Positions 55,893 to 64,000 of a DNA stretch of 64,000 nt are shown here, piece after piece; within the stretch, counting starts at the first letter, position 1, and each line of letters starts with the position of its first letter. The stretch is from the NCBI RefSeq assembly GCF_030433645.1, contig NZ_JAROCG010000001.1:2108001-2172000 (forward strand). Reading direction: 5' to 3'. The notes under the pieces were generated by a model that did not search any database, was not told where the DNA came from, and was given only the letters and a program-made list of their open reading frames with translations. A program made the position numbers and the translations under genes. This DNA comes from Arthrobacter burdickii. GTDB lineage: Bacteria > Actinomycetota > Actinomycetes > Actinomycetales > Micrococcaceae.

Positions 55893-56837
55893 ATGCAGAG
55901 TACGGCCGCCCCCGTGGTGCCCGGCGGATCCCTTCCGGGGCACGCCGCCTACCAGAACGACGTCGAACCGAACGACGCCGGACAGGACCACCGGAACGAC
56001 CGCGACGACGTCGGGCAGGACGACAGGGACGACGTCGAACCGAACGACCGCGACGACGCCGATGACGCCGATGACACCGGCGACGAGGGAGTCGGCTGCA
56101 CGTACCCCGAGCGTCCCCTCAAGGCGGCGCTGCAGGACGACATCGCCCTGCGGCACATGGATATCGCCGAATCGGTGGCACGGTCCTTCGCGGCGTCGGG
56201 GCCGGAGGCTTCCGATATCCGACAGGTCGCGTACCTCGGACTCATCAAGGCCGTGCAGCGTTTCAATCCGGCACGGGGCGTTCCCTTCGCCTCCTTCGCC
56301 GTGCCGACGATCAACGGCGAGATCAAGCGGTACCTGCGGGATTCGTGCTGGGTCGTCCGGCCGCCGCGGGATGTCCAGGACCTGCGCACGGAGATCGCCC
56401 GGGCCGCACCCGCCATGGCCCAGAGGCTCGGCCGTGAGGCGACGGCCCGCGAACTCGGGCTGGAGCTCGGCTGGCCGGAGGAGAAGATCCTCGAGGCGCA
56501 GGCGTCCCATTCGAGCCTGCGGCCCGACTCCCTCGATGCGCCCTTCGAGGGACGCAGCTGGGCGGACACGCTGGCCACCGACTACAACGGCATGGAGCGC
56601 AGCGACGACCTGATCTCCCTGCGCAGTGCCGTCAACGAACTCGACAGCAGCGAGAAGGAACTCCTCTACCGCCGCTACTTCATGGAGCAGACCCAGCAGT
56701 GTATCGGCGATGAGCTCGGCATGTCCCAGATGCAGGTCTCGAGGACCCTCGCACGGATCCTCGTGAAGCTGCAGAAGAGGCTCCTCGGCGCTCCAGCCTC
56801 CCAGGACCAGAAGGCTGCCGGACGCAGTATCGCCTGA
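55893..56837 (+). CDS. SigB/SigF/SigG-type RNA polymerase sigma factor
   Basis: 314 residues from ATG 55893, preceded by GGAG at six bases; starts at TTG 55827 or GTG 55863 are in frame but have poor spacing. The first 70 residues are an acidic, disordered stretch of near-repeats (DDVGQDDRDDVEPNDRDDAD). Region 2 follows (ASDIRQVAYLGLIKAVQRFNPARGVPFASFA), then VPTINGEIKRYLRDSCWVVRPPR, region 3, and region 4 (LYRRYFMEQTQQCIGDELGMSQMQVSRTLARILV). This is the group-3 SigB/SigF class controlling stress genes. No anti-sigma gene is adjacent. The heptose cluster begins 176 bases downstream. Confidence 0.93.
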   Translation: MQSTAAPVVPGGSLPGHAAYQNDVEPNDAGQDHRNDRDDVGQDDRDDVEPNDRDDADDADDTGDEGVGCTYPERPLKAALQDDIALRHMDIAESVARSFAASGPEASDIRQVAYLGLIKAVQRFNPARGVPFASFAVPTINGEIKRYLRDSCWVVRPPRDVQDLRTEIARAAPAMAQRLGREATARELGLELGWPEEKILEAQASHSSLRPDSLDAPFEGRSWADTLATDYNGMERSDDLISLRSAVNELDSSEKELLYRRYFMEQTQQCIGDELGMSQMQVSRTLARILVKLQKRLLGAPASQDQKAAGRSIA

Positions 56838-56850
56838 ACAGGCCCGAACA

Positions 56851-56930
56851 GGCCTGAGCAGGCTGGAACAGGCCTGATTCGCAGCGGACGGGCCTGAGCA
56901 GGCTGGAACAGGCCTGATTCGCAGCGGACG
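56851..56930. repeat. Perfect 40-bp tandem duplication
   Basis: The 40 bases 56851-56890 recur exactly at 56891-56930. Each copy begins GGCCTGAGCAGGCTGGAACA and contains the palindrome CAGGCCTG. A partial, diverged copy follows. It lies between the sigma-factor and GT9 genes, which converge here. Confidence 0.9.
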
Positions 56931-57013
56931 GGCCCGACCGACAGCGGGCGGCGGACCGGCCTCCCCGGAGGACTGGACCTGCACCCGTCGGCTAGGCACG
57001 GGCGCTCCCGGGC

Positions 57014-58054
57014 CTAGGAGATGCCGTGGTCCGCTGCGGCGGCCAGCACCTGCTCGACCGTCACGGCCAGCAGGGCGGGGTCCGGCGTGGGGGAGAAGGT
57101 CTCGCCGAGGCGGAGGGACTCATCGGTCAGGACCGTGTGGGGTCCGGGCGGCGGCCCCCATGACGACACCGGTGCCGGCCCGAACAGGATGACCGACGGC
57201 CGCGCGTAGGCCGATGCGAGGTGAGCGGCGCCCGTGTCCGCGGAGATCACGAGGGATGCCCCCGCGATCAGTCGGGCGAAGCGGTCCAGCGGGAGCGTGC
57301 CCGCGGCGACCGTGTCCTCGGGCAGGCCGGCTGCGTCCGCGACGGCGAGGGCGCGCGGCCGTTCCTTCTCGCTTCCCGTGAAGACCACCTGATGACCTGA
57401 GGCGGCCAGGGTGCGGGCCACGTCGGCGAACCGCTCGACCGGCCAGAGGCGGCTGCCGTACGCCGCCCCGACATGCACGACGACGGCGTCGGGGGCAGGG
57501 CTCTCGCCGTCGGGCACCCGGAGGCGGCAGTCCAGTGGATCTGCGGGAACGCCGTGCCAGCCGACGAGCGAGGCCCAGCGTTTCCGCTCGAGCGCGTCGT
57601 TGTCCCACTCGGGTCCGTCCCAGCCCGGGGCGCTGTGTCCCATGAGGCGTTTCGCGCCGATCTCCTCGAGGCGCCCCCTGCTCTCCGGTCCGTTGCCGTG
57701 CAGGTTGACGGCCAGGTCGATCCGCCCGTGCTCGATGGGCAGGGGGTCGTCGAGCCCGTGGGTGGGCAGCAGGTCGTCGACGGCGTCCGTGAGGGCGACG
57801 ATGGGCCGGAGCCATTGCTGCGCTGCGTAGAAGATCCGGTGGTCGGGGAACGCCCGGCGCAGCCCCCGGAGGGCCGGCACGGCGACGAGGAGGTCACCGA
57901 GCTTCAGGGCGCGGAGGGCCAGGATCTCGGGACGCCCGTCGGGTGGGGGAGTCGTGCTGGGGATGGCGCGGGGAGCCGGACCGGCGGAGAGGTGCCGGTG
58001 CGGTTCCTGGGATGCCTGCTGGTCGCTCGCGGCGCTGGTGCCCTCGGAAGTCAT
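57014..58054 (-). CDS. GT9 glycosyltransferase (heptosyltransferase-like)
   Basis: 346 residues from ATG 58054; the in-frame start at 58096 is possible. The first 45 residues are polar, then the GT-B fold starts with ILALRALKLGDLLVAVPALRGLRRAFP, the GT9 (RfaF/WaaC) signature. HVGAAYGSRLWPVERFADVARTL and SADTGAAHLASAYARPSVILFGP form the C-terminal nucleotide-sugar site. GT9 enzymes transfer L,D- or D,D-heptose from ADP-heptose to LPS core in Gram-negatives; this genome has no sign of LPS. A -10-like GATAAT is four bases before the ATG. Divergent from gmhB and the heptose operon, so functionally linked. Confidence 0.87.
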   Translation of the reverse strand: MTSEGTSAASDQQASQEPHRHLSAGPAPRAIPSTTPPPDGRPEILALRALKLGDLLVAVPALRGLRRAFPDHRIFYAAQQWLRPIVALTDAVDDLLPTHGLDDPLPIEHGRIDLAVNLHGNGPESRGRLEEIGAKRLMGHSAPGWDGPEWDNDALERKRWASLVGWHGVPADPLDCRLRVPDGESPAPDAVVVHVGAAYGSRLWPVERFADVARTLAASGHQVVFTGSEKERPRALAVADAAGLPEDTVAAGTLPLDRFARLIAGASLVISADTGAAHLASAYARPSVILFGPAPVSSWGPPPGPHTVLTDESLRLGETFSPTPDPALLAVTVEQVLAAAADHGIS

Positions 58055-58286
58055 GCGAATTATCCTGCCAGAGGATCGGCGGCCGTCCGTCGTCATGTGC
58101 CGGCGCCGGCCCGTCGCGGGGTCGTCGCGGGGTCGCCGCGGGGTCGCCGCGGGGCAGGCACGGGGCCAGGAGGGGGTCGGAATCGCGGTCCGGAAGGAGC
58201 CGCGGGAGGAGAAGCAGAAGAAGGAGCAGGAGAAGAAGTTCGTCGGAAAGTGTTTAGTACTGCTTCTTCCCGGGAACTAAGCCTGT
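58055..58286. other. Divergent promoter region of the heptose cluster
   Basis: 232 bases between GT9 (minus) and gmhB (plus). It contains short direct repeats of CGCGGGGTCGC (58120-58155) and a purine-rich GAGGAGAAGCAGAAGAAGGA-type tract (58206-58238), and then GTTT (58253-58256) before GGGAAC (58272-58277). A -10-like TAAGCC (58278-58283) precedes gmhB closely. GATAAT (58059-58064, minus) serves the GT9 gene. Which sigma factor acts here is undetermined. Confidence 0.4.
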
Positions 58287-58832
58287 ATGAACACTTCGGC
58301 CGGACGATCCCAGACAGCCCCTCGGGCGGTCCTGTTCGACCGCGACGGGACCATCGTCGTCGACGTCCCGTACAACGGGGATCCGGAGCTCGTACGGCCC
58401 ATGCCGGGTGCGCGCGCGGTCCTCGACGGCCTGCGGTCGCGTGGCATCCCCGTGGGGGTCGTCACCAACCAGTCGGGCATCGCGCGGGGCTTCGTCACGC
58501 GGGAGCAGGTGGATGCCGTCAACGCCCGGGTGGAGGAACTGCTGGGCCCCTTCGACGTCTGGGAGGTCTGCCCGCACGGGGTGGCTGACGGGTGCGCGTG
58601 CCGCAAGCCCGGTCCCGGCATGGTCCTCTCCGCCAGTGCGCGCCTCGGCGTCGACCCGTCCGACGTCGCCGTCGTGGGGGACATCGGAGCGGACATGGGT
58701 GCCGCCGCGGCGGCCGGGGCCCGCGGAGTGCTGGTCCCGACCGACATCACGCTCGAGGAGGAGATCCTCTCGGCTCCCGTCGTCGCCCGCGACCTCGCCC
58801 ATGCCGTCGAGTCCCTGTGGGGGACGCAATGA
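58287..58832 (+). CDS. gmhB: D-glycero-manno-heptose 1,7-bisphosphate phosphatase (GmhB-like HAD-IIIA)
   Basis: 181 residues. HAD motif I is LFDRDGTIV, motif II VVTNQSG, the Lys/Pro of motif III CRKPGPGM and motif IV VVGDIGADM. The zinc loop CPHGVADGCACRKP (C-x-H...C-x-C) is the feature that separates GmhB from other histidinol-phosphatase-like HADs. PYNGDPELVRPMPGA also fits GmhB. It removes the C7 phosphate from heptose 1,7-bisphosphate. First gene of an operon in which every following start overlaps the preceding stop. Alternative: a different sugar bisphosphatase, but the neighbours argue for heptose. Confidence 0.9.
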   Translation: MNTSAGRSQTAPRAVLFDRDGTIVVDVPYNGDPELVRPMPGARAVLDGLRSRGIPVGVVTNQSGIARGFVTREQVDAVNARVEELLGPFDVWEVCPHGVADGCACRKPGPGMVLSASARLGVDPSDVAVVGDIGADMGAAAAAGARGVLVPTDITLEEEILSAPVVARDLAHAVESLWGTQ

Positions 58833-59932
58833 GGCGGCGCGTGCTCGTGGCCCGGCTCGACAGCGCCGGCGACGTTCTCCTCGCGGGGCCGGCCGTCCGT
58901 GCGATCGCCGCAGGGGACCACGGGGACTCCCCGAACGACGTCGTCATGCTGTGCGGGCCGCAGGGGGCCGCCGCCGCGCGGCTCCTGCCCGGCGTCGTCG
59001 ACGTTCTCACCTGGTCCGCGCCCTGGATCGTCGATCCCCCGCCCGAGCCCACAGCGGACCTCATGGGCGAACTGCACGACGCGGTGCTGGCGCTGGACGT
59101 GGACGAGGCCGTGATCCTCACGTCGTTCCACCAGTCACCCCTGCCGCTCGCGCTGCTGCTCCGGCTGGCCGGCGTCCGGCGGATCGCCGGCGCATCCGTC
59201 GACTACCCGGGGTCGCTCCTCGACGTGCGGCTCAAGCCCGGTGAGGATTTCCCGGAGGACCAGCCGGAGGCCGAGCGCGCGCTGGGCATCGCGGAAGCCG
59301 CGGGTTACGCCCTGCCGCCCGGCGACGACGGCCGGCTCCAGGTCACCAACCTCACCGACGTGTCGGGCCTCGTGGGACGGGGGCCCTACGTCGTCGTGCA
59401 TCCCGGGGCGTCCGTGCCCGCACGCGCCTGGCCGCCGCTGCACCACGCGGCCGCCGTCGAGCTCCTGACCGCGGCCGGGTTCCGCGTCGTCGTCACCGGC
59501 GGACCGAACGAGACCGATCTGACCTCCACCGTCGCCGGGCCCGAGGCCCTGGACCTCGGCGGACGGACCGACCTCGCCGCGCTGGGCTCCGTCCTCGCCG
59601 GAGCGACCGTCGTCGTCACCGGGAACACCGGTCCCGCCCATCTGGCGGCCGCCGTCGGCACACCCGTCGTCTGCCTCTTCTCGCCCGTCGTGCCGGCGAT
59701 CCGCTGGGCACCCTACCGCGTGCCCGTCGAGCTACTGGGGGACCAGCAGGCCGCGTGTGCGCTCAGCCGGGCCCGCATCTGCCCCGTCCAGGGCCACCCG
59801 TGCCTGTCCAACGTCTCCCCGGAGGACGTCGTCGACGCCGTCCTCCGACTCAGCTCCGGAATATCGTCACTCGGCTCACGCCGCAGTATCGGCCGCACAG
59901 AAGGCCGCAGAACAACGAGGGGAAACCGATGA
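58829..59932 (+). CDS. GT9 glycosyltransferase (heptosyltransferase-like)
   Basis: 367 residues from ATG 58829, overlapping gmhB. The N-terminus RVLVARLDSAGDVLLAGPAVRAIAAG is the GT9 start. PYVVVHPGASVPARAWPP (sugar-nucleotide phosphate contacts) and VVVTGNTGPAHLAAAVGTPVVCLFSPVVPAIRW are the C-domain motifs, matching the heptosyltransferase GxT/SGxxH pattern. RARICPVQGHPCLSNV has two Cys near the end. Probably adds a heptose to an unknown envelope acceptor. Cytoplasmic or membrane-peripheral. The frame upstream to 58592 lies within gmhB and is not used. The next start overlaps by four bases. Confidence 0.88.
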   Translation: MRRRVLVARLDSAGDVLLAGPAVRAIAAGDHGDSPNDVVMLCGPQGAAAARLLPGVVDVLTWSAPWIVDPPPEPTADLMGELHDAVLALDVDEAVILTSFHQSPLPLALLLRLAGVRRIAGASVDYPGSLLDVRLKPGEDFPEDQPEAERALGIAEAAGYALPPGDDGRLQVTNLTDVSGLVGRGPYVVVHPGASVPARAWPPLHHAAAVELLTAAGFRVVVTGGPNETDLTSTVAGPEALDLGGRTDLAALGSVLAGATVVVTGNTGPAHLAAAVGTPVVCLFSPVVPAIRWAPYRVPVELLGDQQAACALSRARICPVQGHPCLSNVSPEDVVDAVLRLSSGISSLGSRRSIGRTEGRRTTRGNR

Positions 59933-60930
59933 GGATCCTGTTATGGCACGTCCACGGAGGGTGGACCGACGCCTTCGTGAGGGGTGCACACACCTATGTG
60001 CTGCCGACCACCCCCGACGGCGGCGCGTGGGGCCTCGGCCGTGCCGGCCGCGACTGGCCGGCGTCCGTCGTCGAGGTGGCGCCCTCCGACCTCCGGGATG
60101 CCGACATCGACGTCGTCGTCCTGCAGCGGGTCGAGGAGATCGCCGAGTGCGAGCGGCTCCTCGGGCGCACGCCGGGGCGGGACCTCCCGGCCGTCTTCCT
60201 CGAGCACAACACCCCGCGTCGCGACATCGTCGGCACCGTGCACCCGCTCGCCGGGCAGACCGACATCCCCGTCATCCACGTCACCCACTTCAACGGGCTC
60301 TTCTGGGACAACGGCTCCGCGAGGACCCGGGTCATCGAGCACGGCATCGTCGACCCGGGGTACCTCTACACCGGTGAGCTCGAGCAGCTCGCCGTCGTCA
60401 TCAACGAGCCCGTACGGCGCGGACGCATCACCGGGACGGACCTCCTTCCGCGCTTCGCGGGCGTCGCCCCGCTGGAGGTCTTCGGCATGGGCACGGACAA
60501 GCTCGCCGACACCCTCGACCTCGGCCCCGGGGAGCTGCGCATCGGCGGGGACCTCTCCATGGCCGCACTGCACGCCCGGCTCGGACGCTCGCGGGCCTAT
60601 GTCCACCCACTGCGCTGGACCTCCCTCGGACTCTCCCTCCTGGAAGCCATGCACGTCGGGCTTCCCGTGCTGGCGCTCGCGACGACGGAGGCGGCACGCG
60701 CGGTGCCCCCCGAGGCCGGAGCCGTCTCGACCAGCATCGACGACCTCGTGCGGATGGCAGCACGCCTGATCGACGACCCGGACGAAGCCCGGACACGGGG
60801 ACTGGCTGCCCGGGAGGCGGCACTCGCACGGTACGGGCTCGCCCGGTTCCTCGCCGACTGGGACGACGTCCTGGCGCAGGAGCCGACGCGGCACCCGGTC
60901 CTGGCGGTAACAGAAAGGAAAGCGCAGTGA
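59929..60930 (+). CDS. Glycosyltransferase, GT-B fold
   Basis: 333 residues from ATG 59929 (GAGGGGAAACC upstream), overlapping the GT9 gene. MRILLWHVHGGWTDAFVRGAHTYVLP begins the fold, followed by VFLEHNTPR and HVTHFNGLFW. The C-terminal half has RAYVHPLRWTSLGLSLLEAMHVGLPVLALATTEA, the GT4-type E-x7-E-like nucleotide-sugar region. It is shorter than the usual GT4 enzyme. Its donor and acceptor are not predictable; the operon suggests a heptose-containing glycan. Ends in an overlap with the next glycosyltransferase. Confidence 0.85.
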   Translation: MRILLWHVHGGWTDAFVRGAHTYVLPTTPDGGAWGLGRAGRDWPASVVEVAPSDLRDADIDVVVLQRVEEIAECERLLGRTPGRDLPAVFLEHNTPRRDIVGTVHPLAGQTDIPVIHVTHFNGLFWDNGSARTRVIEHGIVDPGYLYTGELEQLAVVINEPVRRGRITGTDLLPRFAGVAPLEVFGMGTDKLADTLDLGPGELRIGGDLSMAALHARLGRSRAYVHPLRWTSLGLSLLEAMHVGLPVLALATTEAARAVPPEAGAVSTSIDDLVRMAARLIDDPDEARTRGLAAREAALARYGLARFLADWDDVLAQEPTRHPVLAVTERKAQ

Positions 60931-62219
60931 GGATATCGATGGTGTCTGAGCATGCAAGTCCACTTGCGGCGTTGGGGGGCGTGGACGCCGGCGGGCAGAA
61001 CGTCCATGTGGCCGAACTGTCCCTCGCACTGGCCCGCCGGGGACACGAGGTCACGGTGTACACGCGCCGGGACGACCCCGCCCTCCCTGACCGCGTCCGG
61101 ACCGACCCGAGGCTGGAGGTCGTGCACATCACCGCGGGACCCGTGCGCAGCGTCCCAAAGGACATGCTGCTGCCCTACATGGGCGAGCTCGCCGCCGGCA
61201 TCGTGGAGGACTGGGGCACCGAGCCGCCGGACATCGTGCACGGGCACTTCTGGATGTCGGGACTCGCAGCGCTCGATGCCGCCGGACAGTCACGGGCCGC
61301 CGGGCGGCCGGTGCAGGTCATCCAGACCTTCCACGCTCTCGGAACGGTCAAGCGCCGTCACCAGGGCGGCGAGGACACCAGCCCGTCCGAGCGCCTCATG
61401 CTCGAGACCATGGTGGGCCGGAGTGCCGACCGCATCGTCGCGACCTGCTCGGACGAGGTCTTCGAACTCAAGGCCATGGGCGTCCCGGGCAGCCGGGTGT
61501 CGATCGCCCCCTGCGGCGTGGACCTCGAACTGTTCACCCCGCGCGGCCCGGTGGAGGAGCGCGGACGCGCCCACCGGATCGTGACCGTGGGCCGCCTCGT
61601 GCCCCGCAAGGGCATGGACCTCGCCATCCGTGCCCTGCGCGAGCTCGCCGACAGAGGGTGCGACGACGTCGAACTCGTCATCGTGGGCGGCGCGGGCAAC
61701 TCCACCGGGCTGGAGGACGATCCCGAGGCGCAACGGCTCCGCGCACTGGCGGTCGACCTCGGCGTCGGTGACAGGGTCATCCTCCGCGGCCAGGTGTCGC
61801 GTGCCGAGATGCCGGCGGTCCTTCGGAGCGCCGACGCCGTCGTGTGCGCACCCTGGTACGAGCCGTTCGGCATCGTCCCCCTCGAGGCGATGGCCTGCGG
61901 GGTCCCCGTGATCGCCGCGGCCGTCGGCGGGCTCGTGGACACGGTGGTGGACGGCAAGACCGGACTCCACGTCCCCCCACAGGACCCGGCGGCCATCGCG
62001 GCGGCCATCGCCGATATCGTCGCCGATCCCGAGTGGGGGCGCGAACTCGGCGACAACGGCTACCGCCGCGTCAAGGCCCGCTACTCCTGGAGCCGCATCG
62101 CGGCCGACACCGAGAAGGCCTACCAGACGGCACTGGGCGCGGTAGCGCCCGCACAACCGGCAACAGCGCGGCGCAGTGCCGCGCGTCGACTCGAAAGCAC
62201 GGGAGGCAGGGCACTGTGA
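60927..62219 (+). CDS. GT4 glycosyltransferase
   Basis: 430 residues from GTG 60927 (AAAGGAA upstream). The N-terminal [34 protein letters not shown] is the GT4 acceptor-domain signature shared with MshA, sucrose-phosphate synthase and related enzymes. [49 protein letters not shown] (EPFGxxPLE, E-x7-E) and [14 protein letters not shown] are the retaining-GT4 donor motifs. Probably adds a sugar to the same product as the GT9 proteins. Part of the coupled operon; overlaps gmhA (GTGA). Confidence 0.92.
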   Translation: MRISMVSEHASPLAALGGVDAGGQNVHVAELSLALARRGHEVTVYTRRDDPALPDRVRTDPRLEVVHITAGPVRSVPKDMLLPYMGELAAGIVEDWGTEPPDIVHGHFWMSGLAALDAAGQSRAAGRPVQVIQTFHALGTVKRRHQGGEDTSPSERLMLETMVGRSADRIVATCSDEVFELKAMGVPGSRVSIAPCGVDLELFTPRGPVEERGRAHRIVTVGRLVPRKGMDLAIRALRELADRGCDDVELVIVGGAGNSTGLEDDPEAQRLRALAVDLGVGDRVILRGQVSRAEMPAVLRSADAVVCAPWYEPFGIVPLEAMACGVPVIAAAVGGLVDTVVDGKTGLHVPPQDPAAIAAAIADIVADPEWGRELGDNGYRRVKARYSWSRIAADTEKAYQTALGAVAPAQPATARRSAARRLESTGGRAL

Positions 62220-62929
62220 CCACGCATTTCTCCGACGTATTCCCGGATACGCGCACCGCGGCACCGACCGCCCCGACAATCGCACCGACAGCTACGGCCC
62301 TCGATCCGGGCAGCCCGGACGTCAGGGCCGACCAGGTGCGGGCCGACTCGCACCGGATCGTCCTGGAACACCTGCACGCTGTCGCACCGGCGGTGGAGTC
62401 CCTCCTCGGCAGCACCGCCACCCTGGCGGCCTGGGGCGTGGAGATGGCGGACCGCCTCCTGGCCGGCCAGCGCCTCCTCGCAGCGGGCAACGGTGGCTCG
62501 GCCGCCGAGGCGCAGCACCTGACCGCCGAGCTCGTGGGCAGGTTCGACGGAGAACGCGAGCCGTTCTCCGCGATCTCGCTCCACGCGGAGAGCTCCGCGG
62601 TGACGGCGATCGCCAACGACTACGGCTTCGACCGGATGTTCGCCCGCCAGGTGAGCGCCCACGGCCGTCCGGGGGACATCCTGATGCTCCTGAGCACGAG
62701 CGGCAAGAGCCCCAACCTGCTCCATGCGGTGGAGGCCGCGCGTGCGGCCGGTATCACCACCTGGGCGCTCACCGGTGTGGGCCCCAATCCGCTGACCGAG
62801 TGCGTGGACGACTACGTGGCGGTCGACGCGACGTCCGCCAATGCCCAGGAGGGCCATCTGATAGCCCTCCATGCCATCTGCCGTGCCTTCGACGCAGAGG
62901 TGCGCCGCCGGCGGGAGGAGCAGCGATGA
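62216..62929 (+). CDS. gmhA: Phosphoheptose isomerase (GmhA-like, SIS domain)
   Basis: 237 residues from GTG 62216 (GGGAGGC upstream), overlapping the GT4 gene. A 40-residue Thr/Pro/Ala-rich N-terminus precedes the SIS domain. [25 protein letters not shown] is the GmhA phosphosugar motif, then [45 protein letters not shown], and [18 protein letters not shown] with the catalytic Glu/His. It converts sedoheptulose 7-phosphate to D-glycero-D-manno-heptose 7-phosphate, the first step of ADP-heptose synthesis. hldE overlaps the stop by four bases. Confidence 0.93.
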   Translation: MTTHFSDVFPDTRTAAPTAPTIAPTATALDPGSPDVRADQVRADSHRIVLEHLHAVAPAVESLLGSTATLAAWGVEMADRLLAGQRLLAAGNGGSAAEAQHLTAELVGRFDGEREPFSAISLHAESSAVTAIANDYGFDRMFARQVSAHGRPGDILMLLSTSGKSPNLLHAVEAARAAGITTWALTGVGPNPLTECVDDYVAVDATSANAQEGHLIALHAICRAFDAEVRRRREEQR

Positions 62930-64000
62930 GGATCGTGGTGGTCGGAGACGTACTGCTCGACACGGACCTGTCCGGTGATGCCGGGCGGCTCTCGCCCGAC
63001 GCCCCCGTGCCCGTGGTCGACGTCGATGCGATCCAGCGGCGGGCGGGGGGAGCAGGCCTCGTGGCCCGCATGCTGCAGGCCGACGGGCACGACGCCGTCC
63101 TGGTCACCGTCCTCGGTGAGGACGACGCCGCCGGGCTGCTGCGCACCGAACTCGACGGGATCACCGTCGTCGCCGGCCCCTCGGGAGCACCCACGCCCGT
63201 GAAGACCCGCGTGCGCGCCTCGGGGCAGCCCGTGGTGCGCTTCGACGAGGGGTGCGCGACGCCGCCCGTCCCGGGCTGCACCGGGACCATGCTCGCGGCC
63301 CTCGAGGGAGCCGACGCGATCATCGCGGCCGACTACGGCCGTGGTCTGCTTGCGAATGACGACCTGCGCGCCCGCCTCGAGGCGCTCTCCGCCTCGATCC
63401 CTGTGGTCTGGGACCCCCATCCCGCCGGAGCGCAGCCCGTCCCGGGTGTCGCTGCCGTGACCCCGAACATCGGCGAGGCCCTCCGTTTCGCCGACGTCCA
63501 GGGGTCGGGGACGCAGGCGGCCGCCGCGGCTGCGGAGGTGCTGATCGCCGCCTGGCGGAGCAAGGCCGTCCTCGTCACGATGGGGGAGCACGGAGCGCTC
63601 GTCGCCGCAGCCGGCCTCCTGCCCCAGGTGGTGCCGGCGCCCCGCGTGAGCGCCTCGGACCCCTGCGGGGCCGGTGACCGCTTCGCCTCCGCGCTCGCCG
63701 TCGGGCTGGCGCAGGGAGCCCCGATCGACGCCGCCGCGCAGCAGGCGACGGAAGCCGCCGCGCACTTCCTGGCGTCCGGAGGCGTGGGCGCCATGGGCAG
63801 AAGCCGCGAGGAGACGCCCGAGCAGTTGCCCGTCGACGGCCTCGACGCCCTCAACGTCGTCCGCCGGACACGGGAATCAGGCGGGACGGTGGTGGCGACC
63901 GGCGGGTGCTTCGACCTCCTGCACGCGGGCCACGCCCGCACGCTCGCTGCCGCCCGGCGCCTCGGCGACTGCCTCATCGTGTGCCTCAACTCCGACGAGT
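62926..64000 (+). CDS. hldE: Bifunctional heptose 7-phosphate kinase/heptose 1-phosphate adenylyltransferase, cut by the window end
   Basis: 358 codons visible from ATG 62926 (GGAGGAGCAGC upstream); no stop before the edge. The N-terminal part is a PfkB/ribokinase-type kinase: [35 protein letters not shown], and the catalytic [17 protein letters not shown]. From about residue 320 a nucleotidyltransferase domain starts: [26 protein letters not shown], with the HxGH motif. This order is that of HldE/RfaE, which phosphorylates heptose 7-phosphate and, after GmhB, adenylylates heptose 1-phosphate. The kinase type (not GHMP) indicates the ADP-heptose rather than GDP-heptose route. The epimerase HldD, if present, would be downstream. 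Confidence 0.93.
   Translation, partial: MRIVVVGDVLLDTDLSGDAGRLSPDAPVPVVDVDAIQRRAGGAGLVARMLQADGHDAVLVTVLGEDDAAGLLRTELDGITVVAGPSGAPTPVKTRVRASGQPVVRFDEGCATPPVPGCTGTMLAALEGADAIIAADYGRGLLANDDLRARLEALSASIPVVWDPHPAGAQPVPGVAAVTPNIGEALRFADVQGSGTQAAAAAAEVLIAAWRSKAVLVTMGEHGALVAAAGLLPQVVPAPRVSASDPCGAGDRFASALAVGLAQGAPIDAAAQQATEAAAHFLASGGVGAMGRSREETPEQLPVDGLDALNVVRRTRESGGTVVATGGCFDLLHAGHARTLAAARRLGDCLIVCLNSDE

Noticed and set aside
58272-58286. GGGAAC as a SigE/SigH -35 element for gmhB
   Set aside because: No GTT-type -10 follows at the required 17-19 bases before the gene start; the position is too close to the ATG.

Overview
The window is high-GC, densely packed DNA with many GTG/TTG starts and ATGA/GTGA stop-start overlaps, and most genes look chromosomal. 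Gene content (DUF3039, DUF2017, DUF6318 lipoprotein, DUF222-HNH protein, SigB/SigF-type sigma factor, the order pncB-clpS-DUF2017-murI-MBL-rph-rdgB) points to an actinobacterium of the Micrococcaceae, most like Arthrobacter or a close relative. That is inferred from recognised families and synteny; no database search was run.

Layout. 1-10 kb: the end of a Thr-rich surface protein, a small Cys/His protein, an alpha/beta hydrolase, an AI-2E-type transporter, an unrecognised membrane protein, a thioredoxin-like/TPR protein, an old-yellow-enzyme oxidoreductase and an ABC exporter pair. 10.4-13.4 kb: a small accessory island with a DUF6318 lipoprotein and a PKD-domain secreted protein (locally AT-richer) facing a DUF222-HNH gene. 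13.6-17.5 kb: DUF3039, a 16-bp tandem repeat array, an MFS exporter and a helicase. 17.6-25.3 kb: NAD salvage (pncB-pncA), clpS, DUF2017, murI, a cyclic-nucleotide-phosphodiesterase-like MBL protein, rph, rdgB, DedA and GNAT genes. 25.3-38.5 kb: HAD, exonuclease-BRCT, SDR, a degenerate ADP-ribosylglycohydrolase, aquaporin, sbcD-sbcC, MFS, a 54-aa acidic protein, a Ser/Thr kinase and a hydrolase.

38.6-44.5 kb is a de novo NAD operon, nrtR-nadA-nadB-nadC-cysteine desulfurase, with a candidate NrtR operator in front of nrtR. 44.7-57 kb holds SDR, transglutaminase, MarR, an RND-type exporter, mqo, a peptide-binding lipoprotein, tRNA-Leu(UAG), a bcp peroxiredoxin, a second MarR protein and a SigB-type sigma factor.

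57-64 kb is the most unusual part: a translationally coupled operon for making and using an activated heptose (gmhB, GT9, two more glycosyltransferases, gmhA, bifunctional hldE running off the window), with a divergent second GT9 gene. ADP-heptose pathways are classically Gram-negative LPS biology, so a near-complete set in an apparently Gram-positive genome is the best candidate for an undescribed system. A second window-wide signal is a -10-like hexamer (mostly TAGACT) exactly 6-7 bases before the start codon of about a dozen genes, indicating many leaderless mRNAs.
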